From Saccharopolyspora hirsuta (GTDB taxonomy: Bacteria; Actinomycetota; Actinomycetes; Mycobacteriales; Pseudonocardiaceae), in assembly GCF_008630535.1 (NCBI RefSeq), contig NZ_VWPH01000006.1:124001-188000 (forward strand): a stretch of DNA of 64,000 nt, read 5' to 3'. The position numbers and the translations under genes are program-made. Shown here piece by piece: positions 10,101 to 24,450 of the stretch; position 1 is the first letter of the stretch, and each line of letters starts with the position of its first letter. Below the pieces are notes generated by a model that did not search any database, was not told the origin of the DNA, and saw only the letters and a list, made by a program, of their open reading frames with translations.

Positions 10101-10251
10101 GAGTCGGGGGTTCCGGTGCCGGGGGCCCGGGGGTGGCTTCCTGCTCATCGGTGAACCAGCTGGAGCGGGTACCGCCGCGACCTCCTTGCCCCCCGGTCCA
10201 ACGCTGCAGCCCGCCGAACCGCTCGCTCGCGCGGCTTGCATCGTCTGTCAT
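7123..10251 (-). CDS. TPR-repeat protein with C-terminal CHAT peptidase domain
   Basis: CHAT domains are caspase-like cysteine peptidases often fused to sensor repeats. This 1042-residue cytoplasmic protein has a Pro-rich N-terminal tail (about 1-60) and Ala/Leu-rich helical hairpins typical of degenerate tetratricopeptide repeats (about 60-650). A CHAT domain follows (about 700-1042). The likely dyad is His905 (in WLHVCEPS) and Cys953 (in LGQCATA). The His motif lacks the usual following Gly, which leaves some doubt about activity. The end GYTHTIGTLWEVDEDSA matches the conserved W-V-D-D region of CHAT proteins. ATG at 10251 has AGGAGA 8 bases upstream. No obvious substrate gene is adjacent. 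The gene reads away from rpoB. Confidence 0.85.
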   Translation of the reverse strand: MTDDASRASERFGGLQRWTGGQGGRGGTRSSWFTDEQEATPGPPAPEPPTPAPDPRRSAEQRYADAIAAMNQIVTTLDFEPLPWVTEVFRATAGVLRDSDPARAGVLNNLGSAAQLTHLRTGQLADLEDAIGYYRSATTAAHDTDRDRILYQCNLALALADLAAKTESAATAAESAQVAREAVEQAPRRDQRRAMALIRLANALKLHAQLADSAASDEESIEVFREAARISPANDAATSELLVNLGAALLRRYERGGSADDLDEAIKHLGTGAGALADGDPRRSALCQLARALRLRFREYGDLTDLNSAISEVVGVLGVLDTGHPLLGTAIWNLAATTVEHVDATGEASQLRRVLRPIAPAVRAMSADDPHRAIALTGYATLLRRHFLHGAEAKVLDTAVTAGEAATEAAAPEQRGAALNALITTLIERFEHNGDSVDLDRAAELAREAAKSGPAAQHTAWTQLGIVSAHRFRLSTRTRDIETAIELFEQALSAMPVDAPERANVAIHQGRALQSLYQRSGRRRYYRWARKVLMEAAEQNNAPADQRLRAAALAGRICAQASRWSEALEAFTCAVDLLPLVTRGKRVVAPPAAQQRWALIAADAAACAVESGEPELAVELLEHGRSAILADFLPTGGELGELHRTHPDLADEVVRLRRLLDRPVAEPGLAESDDRARLARAWDDLLAEARAVQPDHLRRTPFAKLAEAAPEGSAVLINLSRYRSDALVLIAGRVLTVPLPEVTPENAAERAAQVLEAAHQDQHSVLADGLDWTWRRIARPVLDRMGYLNTPEPGARWPRIWWSAFGAPAFLPVHAATARTGESTLDRVVSSYTPTLGCLLRAGQRPVPESGTPLVAAGSAELVARELPRQNQVLAQRWPSAEIAAVETASAAEMLRMIPNHPWLHVCEPSSQFPTQPAAGMLLDREAPQRPLGLVELGQVSLDEAEFCYLGQCATAADEPCAAAVSLPGALGFAGYTHTIGTLWEVDEDSAVAIHADVYADLFTDHFDTDRAAYALHNAVRQLRAHYPDEPSRWSAHVHIGP

Positions 10252-10648
10252 CGGTATTTCTCCTGTGGCTTGCTCACCGGGGCCACCGGTCGGGGAGTTC
10301 GGTGGGGCGTAACACGCTACCGGCGCGCGGGGTCGCCGAATAGCCCATGTGCATCACCTGAGATCGCTCCGGTGGGCAGTTGCGCCCTCCGGAGCAGTCC
10401 GCTGATCTCCGAACCTACTCGGCCCGCGCGACGGGGGGGTTCCGGTTGAGATCATTAATACTCACGGCTAACACGCAGTGCTCGAGTTCCGACTGCGGTG
10501 GTTGGGGCCGGTGCGTCCGTCGTGCGGCGAACCGGTGCGAGTGCCCTGGTGGGGCCGGAGCGGTGCGCGGGATCCGCCGAACGCGCCGGGTGCCGGGAAC
10601 GCGGCGCTGAGTGCTCGGTCGCAAATCGGCCTCCCCGTCCGAGATCCC

Positions 10649-10667
10649 GAATTCGAAGATCGAATTC
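10649..10667. repeat. Perfect inverted repeat, possible operator
   Basis: The arms GAATTCGA and TCGAATTC are separated by AGA. It lies about 400 bases from both flanking genes in AT-enriched sequence. The symmetry and 3-base centre would fit a dimeric regulator, but no partner is identified. Confidence 0.4.
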
Positions 10668-10856
10668 AGCGGTCCCGATGACCGCTGGTGCAGATGTGAG
10701 CACAAGGGGTGAGTTGCCGAGGGCGGCTTCGTCGGATTGACTCCGTTCGGCCCAGCGGCCCGGGAATGGGATGGCGGTTCCGGATGTTGAGTCGCTCGTC
10801 ACCCCGACGGCGGCCGCAGCGGATCCGGCGGGGGACTGTCAAGGGCCGTTCGGAGG

Positions 10857-10896
10857 GGTGTCGCAGGTGTCGCGCGAAGGTGTCCGGAGGTGTCGC
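10857..10896. repeat. Four clustered GGTGTCGC-type repeats upstream of rpoB
   Basis: GGTGTCGC occurs at 10857-10864, 10866-10873 and 10889-10896, with the variant GGTGTCCG at 10879-10886. All are in the same orientation, about 160-200 bases upstream of the rpoB promoter. They could be activator sites or a simple-sequence cluster. Confidence 0.35.
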
Positions 10897-11057
10897 GGGG
10901 TGGTGCTCTGACCTGCCGAAAGACCGCTCCCGGTGGTCACGACCGGTGATCGTGTTTTGCGCCACGAGGGTGATCGGAGCGTGATCTCTTGACTGGCGGC
11001 GCGCTGGGGTTCACTCTGGTGCTCGACGCGGGGCTGGGCCGCCATCGGTGGGCCCCC

Positions 11058-11086
11058 TCGACAGCTGGCGAGGTTCCGGCTAGACT
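11058..11086 (+). promoter_or_regulatory. rpoB promoter
   Basis: The -35 box TCGACA (11058-11063), a 17-base spacer and the -10 box TAGACT (11081-11086) make a good vegetative-type promoter. It is followed by CTTTGCGCTGCC (11091-11102), which by recall is a conserved early-transcribed element ahead of rpoB in actinomycetes. The leader to the TTG start would be about 155 bases. A TTGACA at 11158-11163 has no convincing -10 box. Confidence 0.7.
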
Positions 11087-11247
11087 GCTACTTTGCGCTG
11101 CCCTCTTTCCGTCTACTCGTGCACCGGGTCGTAGGATTGCGGGCGCCACTTGCACCCTTGACAGCTGTGTTAGCGGACTGTGCGTTTAGCTGACGCGCGC
11201 TTTGATGACGCGGCTGTAGCCAGTTCAGAGTCCCGGAAGGACGCATC

Positions 11248-14742
<3,495 letters not shown>

Positions 14743-14849
14743 CCCTCGCCGCCGGTCCGCGGGACCTGATCCCGCGGACCGGCGACCGACCCAACCTGGC
14801 ACCCTGCCGCCGCGCGGCAGAACCTCTCGACCAAGGGAGAAGACCCGAC

Positions 14850-18761
<3,912 letters not shown>

Positions 18762-18778
18762 CCCGCAGTTGACCCGAA

Positions 18779-18820
18779 GGGCCCCTGTCCGACTCCTCCG
18801 GACAGGGGCCCTTCCTCGTT
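18779..18820 (+). terminator. rpoBC terminator hairpin
   Basis: A perfect 13-bp stem is formed by GGGCCCCTGTCCG (18779-18791) and CGGACAGGGGCCC (18799-18811) around a 7-base loop, followed by TTCCTCGTT. It lies 18 bases after the rpoC stop and separates the housekeeping operon from the accessory genes. Confidence 0.88.
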
Positions 18821-18907
18821 CCGGGGTCAGCTCGGCTGAACGAGTGATCGTGCTGACGGTTACATGATTGCTCTTCGGGTTCGTCTGTGCGCAGAGCCGT
18901 GGTTCCG

Positions 18908-18938
18908 TAGAGTCCCCTTTCGGGTGATTGATCAGTGT
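18908..18938 (+). promoter_or_regulatory. Possible promoter and operator-like motif ahead of the 18954 gene
   Basis: TAGAGT (18908-18913) could be a -10 box, with only a weak -35 candidate upstream. TTGATCAGTGT (18928-18938) follows and recurs exactly at 21260-21270 in the XRE upstream region. This suggests a shared regulator, but it is inference. Confidence 0.35.
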
Positions 18939-18953
18939 CGGAGGGGGCCCGAA

Positions 18954-19391
18954 ATGGCTGATGCGCACATGGCGGGGAGCTTGGGCGACGCGGTCGGCTT
19001 CGCGGGAGCCGGTGCGGCTCTGGGGGCGATCAGGCAGGAGAACAACCAGCTTTCCCAGCAGATATCTGCTGGGCGGCTGAGGATGAACCCAGAGTCCGCG
19101 AACAAGGCCGCAGCCGTTTACGAGCGCATGGCCGAAGACGTCGACGACCTCGTTCAGAAGGCTGATGCTCTGGTACGGGTGGAGGGTCTCGGTGACTACA
19201 ACTCGGGCCAGCAGCTGGCGCAGAAGTTCGTGCTGAAAGCTAAGAACGGATCAACTGGCGCTGCGGACCTGTTGGGGCAGCTACGTGATGAGTTGCTGCG
19301 GAAGGCAGATCTGCTCCGCGAGGCGGCGAAGGACTACATTGCTACCGACGAGCAGATTGCTGAGGACTTGCAGAGGGGTAGTCAGGCGTGA
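18954..19391 (+). CDS. Small helical protein, ESX/WXG100-like in style
   Basis: A 145-residue protein with a very strong ribosome site (GGAGGGGG) before ATG 18954. The first 35 residues are Gly/Ala-rich. The rest is predicted helical, with a heptad-like pattern (NKAAAVYERMAEDVDDLVQKADALV...LRDELLRKADLLREAAKDYIATDEQIAEDL), as in helical-hairpin ESX substrates or their partners. There is no clear WxG. Its GTGA overlap with the DUF3558 lipoprotein gene shows they are co-translated. The GC content is well below that of rpoC. Function is not known. Confidence 0.7.
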   Translation: MADAHMAGSLGDAVGFAGAGAALGAIRQENNQLSQQISAGRLRMNPESANKAAAVYERMAEDVDDLVQKADALVRVEGLGDYNSGQQLAQKFVLKAKNGSTGAADLLGQLRDELLRKADLLREAAKDYIATDEQIAEDLQRGSQA

Positions 19392-19915
19392 ACAGGTTGT
19401 CTCAAGCAGTGGTTGCTGCGTGTGCCAGCGTGGTCGTGCTGGCGCTAGCAGGCTGCGGCCCGTCGCGATCGAGCGAAGAGCCTGCTCCGGGTGCGCAGCA
19501 GCCGCAAGGGCTTGCTGCGGTCGATCCTTGCACGTTGCTGACGCCAGAAGAGCTGCAGTCGTTCGGCTTTGAGGCGCCAGGTGAGCCTGACACGGGAATC
19601 TCTTCTGAACCTGGCTGTCGCTTTAACGGCCGACCTTTTAGGGCGACGTTCTCCAAGAATCAGGAGAAGACGGTCGACTCATATGGCCGCCAAAAGGACA
19701 CCTGGGCGAAGTACGACCGACTCGAAATCGACGGACGTCCAGCTGCAAGCGCAATTGCTGAAGGGTCGACTCAGGCTCGACTCTGCTCCGCGTTGTTCGA
19801 CGCTGGTGGTGGGGTGATCATCATTACTGTCTCCGAGTTCCGTGACCAGGGGTTGGACGAGTGTGCTGAGGGCGTGAAGATCGCTGAGGCTATTGCTCCT
19901 CGAATGCCGAAGTAG
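19388..19915 (+). CDS. DUF3558 family lipoprotein
   Basis: The 175-residue secreted lipoprotein has a signal sequence ending LAGC (lipidated Cys23), a Pro/Gln-rich linker, and a DUF3558-type domain with DPCTLLTPEEL, a GCRF motif and a late Cys pair (ARLCSALF...GLDECAEGV). Proteins of this family are surface lipoproteins of actinomycetes without assigned activity. The gene overlaps the upstream helical protein gene by 4 bases. Local GC is about 53-58%, unlike the flanking housekeeping genes. Confidence 0.82.
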   Translation: MNRLSQAVVAACASVVVLALAGCGPSRSSEEPAPGAQQPQGLAAVDPCTLLTPEELQSFGFEAPGEPDTGISSEPGCRFNGRPFRATFSKNQEKTVDSYGRQKDTWAKYDRLEIDGRPAASAIAEGSTQARLCSALFDAGGGVIIITVSEFRDQGLDECAEGVKIAEAIAPRMPK

Positions 19916-19988
19916 TCGGGACTGCTGCCACTGACCCGGAGCTGACCCGAAGGCCCCTGATCCGAGCGAAGGCCACCACCTGACGACC

Positions 19989-20025
19989 AGAGCCCCATCC
20001 CGGACCGGAACTGGGATGGGGCTCT
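19989..20025. terminator. Bidirectional hairpin between convergent genes
   Basis: A 13-bp perfect stem (AGAGCCCCATCCC at 19989-20001 and GGGATGGGGCTCT at 20013-20025) has an 11-base loop. It lies between the DUF3558 gene and the convergent DUF397 gene and can serve both. Confidence 0.8.
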
Positions 20026-20037
20026 GCTCGTTCGGTG

Positions 20038-20238
20038 TCAGAGGTCGAGGTGGCCCGCCTTGACGTTGGTGAGGAAGGCGTGGAGCTGGGCCTTGGTGAA
20101 GACCAGGGCGCCCTGCTCGGGGGCCTTCGAGTCACGGACGGCGGAGACGCCGGGCAGGTTCAGCGCCAACTCGACGCACTGGCCCTGCTCGTGGCTGCGG
20201 CTCGACTTGCGCCACAGGGCGCCGTTGAGATCGGGCAT
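20038..20238 (-). CDS. DUF397 family protein
   Basis: This 66-residue protein carries the DUF397 signature: a W-RKSSRS opening, CVELA, VAVRDSK-type sequence (here VSAVRDSK) and a final strand/helix FTKAQLHAFLTNVKAG. DUF397 proteins are usually encoded beside an XRE regulator, as here (24 bases downstream of it), and the pair behaves like BldB/WhiJ-type regulatory modules in actinomycetes. The exact biochemical role is unknown. Confidence 0.93.
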   Translation of the reverse strand: MPDLNGALWRKSSRSHEQGQCVELALNLPGVSAVRDSKAPEQGALVFTKAQLHAFLTNVKAGHLDL

Positions 20239-20262
20239 TTCGAGTTTCTCCTTGCGGATGTC

Positions 20263-21147
20263 TCACAGGGACATCGCAAGGCTATCCACGAACTCCACGG
20301 ATTCCTCCGGGGTGAGGGCCACGTTCTTGAGCCGCGCGAACACTTCGGAGTAGTGGCTGATGTCGGCTGGCCGCTCCAGCCACACCGCTCCGCGTTGGTT
20401 TTCGAGGTAGACGGCGTCCATGTCGTCGTAGCCCTCTGGGAAGCGGATCATCGAGAAGGAGCTGTTGCCGCTCGGGTACGCACCGATGCTGAACGGCACG
20501 ACCTGGATGGTGATGTTGGGGCGTTCGGCGGCTTTGACGAGGTAGCGGAGCTGTTCGCGCATCACGTCGGGACCACCCACCATCCGGCGCATCGCCGCTT
20601 CGTCGTGAATGACGTGCAAGTGCGTCGGGTGGTTCGTGCGGTTGACCCGGTCTTGGCGTGCCTGCCGCAGCTCAACGGCACGTTGGATGCTGCGTTCTTC
20701 AGCATCGGGCCGGACTGCGGCGTATGCCTCGGCGTACTCCGGGATCTGCAACAGGCCGTCGACGACGGTGGTCGAGTAGTTCCACAGCTCCGCAGCGTCG
20801 GATTCCAGGCCGACGTACTTCTCGAACCAGTCGGGCATGTTGTCTGAGTACATGGCCCACCAGCCGCGCTCGTTCGACTCCTCGGCTTGGCGGACGAGGG
20901 TGTCCGAGAGCGGGGCCTCGACTCCGTAGAACTGGCAGAGCAGGCGGACGTTGCGCGGCAGGATGACCTGCTTGCCGCCCTCGATGCGGTTGATCGTGGT
21001 CACGGTCAGTCCCGCGTACTTGGCGGCGTCGGCGACCTTCTTCCCGACCTGCTCCCGCAGGGCGCGCAGTTCGCGGCCGAGTTCCCTGCGGCGCAGGTTC
21101 GGGCCCGGACCCTCGTCGTCCAGCAGGTCATCGGTCAAGTCGGCCAT
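20263..21147 (-). CDS. XRE-family helix-turn-helix regulator with DUF5753-type domain
   Basis: The 294-residue protein has an N-terminal HTH at about residues 20-80 (GRELRALREQVGKKVADAAKYAGLTVTTINRIEGGKQ, lightly split here by position). A DUF5753-like sensor domain follows at about 110-285 (QIPEYAEAY, RQARQDRV, HVIHDEAAMRRMVGG, VQVVPF-type strand, then ENQRGAVWLE). Such regulators pair with a DUF397 partner, encoded just downstream. The upstream region holds several palindromes that may be autoregulatory sites. Confidence 0.93.
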   Translation of the reverse strand: MADLTDDLLDDEGPGPNLRRRELGRELRALREQVGKKVADAAKYAGLTVTTINRIEGGKQVILPRNVRLLCQFYGVEAPLSDTLVRQAEESNERGWWAMYSDNMPDWFEKYVGLESDAAELWNYSTTVVDGLLQIPEYAEAYAAVRPDAEERSIQRAVELRQARQDRVNRTNHPTHLHVIHDEAAMRRMVGGPDVMREQLRYLVKAAERPNITIQVVPFSIGAYPSGNSSFSMIRFPEGYDDMDAVYLENQRGAVWLERPADISHYSEVFARLKNVALTPEESVEFVDSLAMSL

Positions 21148-21487
21148 CGGAAATCTCCTCGCGGCGCAGTTCTGTCGTTGTGCTGAATCTTGCCCGATAA
21201 GTCTTCACATTGAAGTCGCCTGATCAGGTAATTGATCCCATGTGTACACATGGAATAGCTTGATCAGTGTGCAGCCGGAAGGTGTCGACTCTGGCGGCGC
21301 AGCCCGTCCCGCCGGTCTTGCAGGGACAGCAATTGGCGGGGCGGGCCTTCCATCCGGGCTGGTGCGGTGTTTGCCCCCGACCTCCGCCGCGCCAGCCCAC
21401 CTCGGTGACCGGGCGCCAGCGCCCCCCTCCCCGCGCGCCCGGTCACCGGTCAAAGCAGAGCCGCGCGTTCAGCAGTGGAGGTTGCGC
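21148..21487. promoter_or_regulatory. Divergent control region with nested palindromes
   Basis: The 340-base spacer between the XRE gene and the zinc-binding small gene contains three symmetric sites in a row: CCTGATCAGG (21219-21228), CCATGTGTACACATGG (21238-21253, perfect 16 bp) and TTGATCAGTGT (21260-21270). The last is identical to a site ahead of the 18954 gene. The density suggests operators for the XRE protein or a similar dimeric regulator. No confident -35/-10 pair is seen. Confidence 0.5.
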
Positions 21488-21700
21488 ATGTCCGGTTACT
21501 TGACCTACGTCTGGCGTCCGGTCGTCGGAGGTCGCCACGCTTTTCCCATCGCAGCGATGAAATCCCCGCCGGACGCCACGGTCGATGCCTACTGCGGAGC
21601 GCAGACCGAAGCGCGGCAGCTGCACGACCGGTCCGAAGTGGACTGGATCCGCGAGCGGTCGTGCATGGAGTGCTGGCGGATCCTCGCCGCGCGGTCCTGA
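21488..21700 (+). CDS. Small putative zinc-binding protein
   Basis: The 70-residue protein starts at ATG 21488, with GTGGAGG 7 bases upstream. It has His17 in RHAFP, a Cys in AYCGA (36), and a C-terminal CMEC pair (58 and 61), a layout seen in small actinomycete zinc-finger-like proteins encoded beside XRE regulators. The name and metal are inferred from Cys/His spacing only. Confidence 0.65.
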   Translation: MSGYLTYVWRPVVGGRHAFPIAAMKSPPDATVDAYCGAQTEARQLHDRSEVDWIRERSCMECWRILAARS

Positions 21701-21791
21701 AGTGCTCGTGAGCGGCGATGGTCGCTCTTGCGGCCATTCGCGCTCACGAAGTCCGAGCGTTCACAACGAGAGAGGGAGCACACCTGTCGTC

Positions 21792-22133
21792 ATGTTCTGG
21801 GTTCAGCTGAGCACTTTCGTCCTGTTCAACCTGCTCATCCTCGCCCTGCTCGCAACCCAGCCCCCGCTGGGGGGACTGCGATTCGCCGCTGGTCAGCACG
21901 CTGGCGCCGGGGACGGGGAGTACACGGTCTGGCACCTCATAGCCGACATCGAAGCGGAGAGGGCCGAAGCCCGCGGCGCCGGACAACGAAACGTCCCTGC
22001 TCGCGAACTCCCCGAAATACCCCCGCAATTCCCGCGAACCGACCCGGACCGGCCAACCGGCCGACACCACCTCCGGGCCGACCGCGAACTCCTGTGCGGC
22101 GATCCCCAGCTCCTGCTCGGCACCCACGACTAG
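21792..22133 (+). CDS. Small membrane-anchored hypothetical protein
   Basis: The 113-residue product has one hydrophobic helix at residues 3-20 and then a hydrophilic, Arg/Pro-rich tail; no family is recognised. The ribosome site is weak (GAGAGGGAG 13 bases before ATG 21792). It sits 91 bases after the zinc-binding small gene and before a strong convergent hairpin, so it may share that transcript. Confidence 0.5.
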   Translation: MFWVQLSTFVLFNLLILALLATQPPLGGLRFAAGQHAGAGDGEYTVWHLIADIEAERAEARGAGQRNVPARELPEIPPQFPRTDPDRPTGRHHLRADRELLCGDPQLLLGTHD

Positions 22134-22241
22134 GGCGTGGTCGTGCCAGGGGCGGAGGCGCACTTCGGGTTGCGGCTTGTGCAGCGGTGCGGGTTACCGT
22201 GGCGGCGGTCGGCTGCGGCCGATCTGGGCAGGCTGCGGCGC

Positions 22242-22280
22242 GGGCATGCCGTGTCGTCGAGGGGCCGACACGGCATGCCC
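22242..22280. terminator. Convergent hairpin terminator
   Basis: A perfect 15-bp stem (GGGCATGCCGTGTCG and CGACACGGCATGCCC) encloses a 9-base loop between a rightward and a leftward gene. There is no T-run, as is common for high-GC actinomycete terminators. Confidence 0.75.
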
Positions 22281-22343
22281 GGCCTGCGGCCTTAGCCCGG
22301 GGCAGGCCTCTCGGCGGTGGTCACCGCCCGGGTGCTGGCTCGC

Positions 22344-22793
22344 TCAGCCTTCGAGCTCGGCGAGGGCCTTGCGGACCCGCTCGACCTCGGCCTCGAGCTC
22401 GGCGAGCTTGGCCTCGTGCTGCTGGCGCGCCTGGTTGATCACGCCCTCGATGGTCTCCGAGATGTCCTGGTGCAGTTCGGCCGCGGCCTTGGACACCGCG
22501 GCGGCGGCGATCGGCAGGCCCTGCACGACGCGCTTGCCCGCGTGCATCAGGTCCGCCTGCCACTCGCCGTCGGCGGTGCCGGTGACCGTCAGCGTGAGCT
22601 CGACCGTGCGGGTCTTCTTCGCGGTGCTCTGCTTGCGGGCGCGCGGCTTCTTGGGGGGCTCCTCGGCCGGTGCGGCCTCCGGCTGCGGCGCGGGAGCGGC
22701 CTGAGCCGGGGTGTCCGCGGTCGGCTCGACCGGGGACGACGCCGACTCGGGCTGGGTCGCGGCGTTCTCGGTGCTCGACTGTTCCTCGGTCAA
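22344..22793 (-). CDS. DUF6319-like protein
   Basis: This 149-residue protein has an acidic, Pro/Ala-rich N-terminal third, a basic patch (KKPRARKQSTAKK), a short strand-rich domain (TVELTLTVTG...GEWQADLMHAGKRVVQGLPI) and a C-terminal coiled coil (about 100-149). This matches my recollection of the DUF6319 family in actinomycetes, whose function is unknown. The start is TTG 22793, with AGGAGA upstream. It is 93 bases downstream of the MocR gene on the same strand. Confidence 0.72.
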   Translation of the reverse strand: MTEEQSSTENAATQPESASSPVEPTADTPAQAAPAPQPEAAPAEEPPKKPRARKQSTAKKTRTVELTLTVTGTADGEWQADLMHAGKRVVQGLPIAAAAVSKAAAELHQDISETIEGVINQARQQHEAKLAELEAEVERVRKALAELEG

Positions 22794-22886
22794 CTCTGTC
22801 TCCTGTGTCTCGCGGCGGGGAAACCAGAATAGAACAGGTGTTCCCCTGCTGTGCTGTGGACATGCCGGGCGTGTGGCCCGATCGGG

Positions 22887-24272
22887 TCACCGCTGCAGGA
22901 CGGCGACCAGTGCTTGCAGCGCGGGGCGGAAGGCGTGCTCCGCCGGGGCGGCGTAGCCGACCACCACGCCGGGCGGACGGGCTCCCGCGCGCACCCAGTG
23001 CGGCCCGAGCACCTCAAGTTCCACCGAGTGCTCCCGCGCCCGGGTCAGGACTTCTCGCTCCGTCGGTCCCTCCGGGTCGAGCTGCAAGGTGATGTGCAGT
23101 CCGGCCGAGATCCCGGCCGGGTGCGGCCGGTGGTTCGCGCGCAGGTCGTCCAGCGCGGTGCCGAGCAGCTCCAGCCGCTTCCGGTACGCCGCGCGCGATC
23201 GGCGGACGTGCTGATCGTATGCGCCCGAGCGGATGAGCTCCGCCATGGCCAGCTGTTCGAACAGCGGCGCGTGCAGCCCGCTGTTGATCTTCAGCGCGCG
23301 GACCGGCTCGACCAGCTGCGGGGGCAGCGCCAACCACGCCAGGCGCAGCGCCGGGGCGAGCGTCTTGCTGGCCGTCCCCGCGTAGGCGACGTGGTTCGGC
23401 GCCATGCCCTGGAGCGAGCCGACGGGCTGGCGGTCGAAGCGGAACTCGCCGTCGTAGTCGTCCTCGACGACCAGCAGGTCCTCGGCCTTGGCGCGCTGCA
23501 CCAGCGCCATCCGCCGCGCGGAGCTCAGCGCGACGCCGAGCGGGAACTGGTGCGCCGGGGTGACCACCACCGCCCCGCTGCGCACCTGCTCGACGTCGAT
23601 GCCGTCGTCGTCGACCGGCACGCCGCGCACCGCCATGCCGAGGCTGGCCGGGATGGTCCGCAGCTGCGGCGCGGACGGGTCCTCGAAGTCGATCGAGCTC
23701 ACGCCCTGGTCGTGAAGGGCCTTGCTGAGCAGCGACAACGCCTGCGTGTAGCCGTTGCAGACGATGATCCGCTCCGGTGCGGTGGCCACCGCGCGCACGC
23801 GCGCGAGGTAGTCGGCGAGGGCCTCGCGCAGCAGCGGGTGACCCTGCGGGTCGCCGTAGTCGAGGTCGTCGGCGGGGATGTTCCGCAGCGCCCGGCGGCT
23901 CGCGGCCAGCCAGTCCCGGCGCGGGAAGGCGCTGAGGTCCGGCCGCCCCGGGCGGAAGTCCCAGCGCGCGGCGGGCGGCGCCGGGGACGGCGGGGCGTCG
24001 ACCGGGTCCGGCTCGGCGAGCCGCTCGGCCACCGTGGTCGGTGCGCCCTGCCGGGACAGCAGGAAGCCCTCGGTGATCAGCTGGTCGTAGGCTCGGGTCA
24101 CGGTGCCGCGCGCGACACCGAGCTCCTGCGCGAGGGCGCGGGTGGACGGCACCCGGGAACCGGCGGGCAGGCGTCCGTCGCGGATCGCGGTGCGCAGCGC
24201 CTCGGCCAACCCGCGGCTGTCCGGGCGTCCCCGGGCCAAGCCCAGGTCAGCAGGGGCCCATCCAACCGTCAC
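22887..24272 (-). CDS. MocR/PdxR-like GntR-family regulator with aminotransferase fold
   Basis: MocR proteins are GntR-type DNA-binding domains fused to a class I aminotransferase-like PLP domain. Here residues about 15-80 hold the winged helix (GSRVPSTRALAQELGVARGTVTRAYDQL) and about 105-461 the PLP fold. Lys303 in GTASKTLAP is the expected Schiff-base residue, and EDDYDGEFR binds the cofactor region. Many such proteins control vitamin B6 or amino-acid genes; no such gene is adjacent. The GTG start at 24272 has GGAGGG only one base away and TAGGGT just upstream, so it may be leaderless. Confidence 0.9.
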   Translation of the reverse strand: MTVGWAPADLGLARGRPDSRGLAEALRTAIRDGRLPAGSRVPSTRALAQELGVARGTVTRAYDQLITEGFLLSRQGAPTTVAERLAEPDPVDAPPSPAPPAARWDFRPGRPDLSAFPRRDWLAASRRALRNIPADDLDYGDPQGHPLLREALADYLARVRAVATAPERIIVCNGYTQALSLLSKALHDQGVSSIDFEDPSAPQLRTIPASLGMAVRGVPVDDDGIDVEQVRSGAVVVTPAHQFPLGVALSSARRMALVQRAKAEDLLVVEDDYDGEFRFDRQPVGSLQGMAPNHVAYAGTASKTLAPALRLAWLALPPQLVEPVRALKINSGLHAPLFEQLAMAELIRSGAYDQHVRRSRAAYRKRLELLGTALDDLRANHRPHPAGISAGLHITLQLDPEGPTEREVLTRAREHSVELEVLGPHWVRAGARPPGVVVGYAAPAEHAFRPALQALVAVLQR

Positions 24273-24450
24273 GCCCTCCGACCCTAGAGGATCCGCGCCA
24301 GCACGGGGGCCGTCCGCGGGGCGAAATGTCCGATAGGTGCCCCGGGGTGATCATCGCTACACGCTTGGTCATCGGTTTCGCCCCTGCGCCCCGCTCGCCG
24401 TTGGTACTGTTCTTCGCCGCAGTGCTGGTGGGATTCGTGGCAGGGGACAG

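Larger units (their letters stand above)
10252..11247. other. Divergent intergenic region between the CHAT gene and rpoB
   Basis: This 1-kb spacer has no convincing gene. It must carry the CHAT promoter (left, reading leftward) and does carry the rpoB promoter (right). In between lie a perfect inverted repeat at 10649-10667 and four GGTGTC-type repeats at 10857-10896, listed separately. Confidence 0.6.

Noticed and set aside
6793..10449. A 1218-codon open frame on the + strand opposite the CHAT gene
   Set aside because: It is the GC-rich shadow of the minus-strand CHAT gene: Arg/Gly/Val/Gln-rich, without domains or a ribosome site, while the minus frame has TPR and CHAT motifs.
11158..11190. 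Second rpoB promoter starting from TTGACA
   Set aside because: No TANNNT box lies 16-19 bases downstream; the promoter at 11058-11086 fits better.
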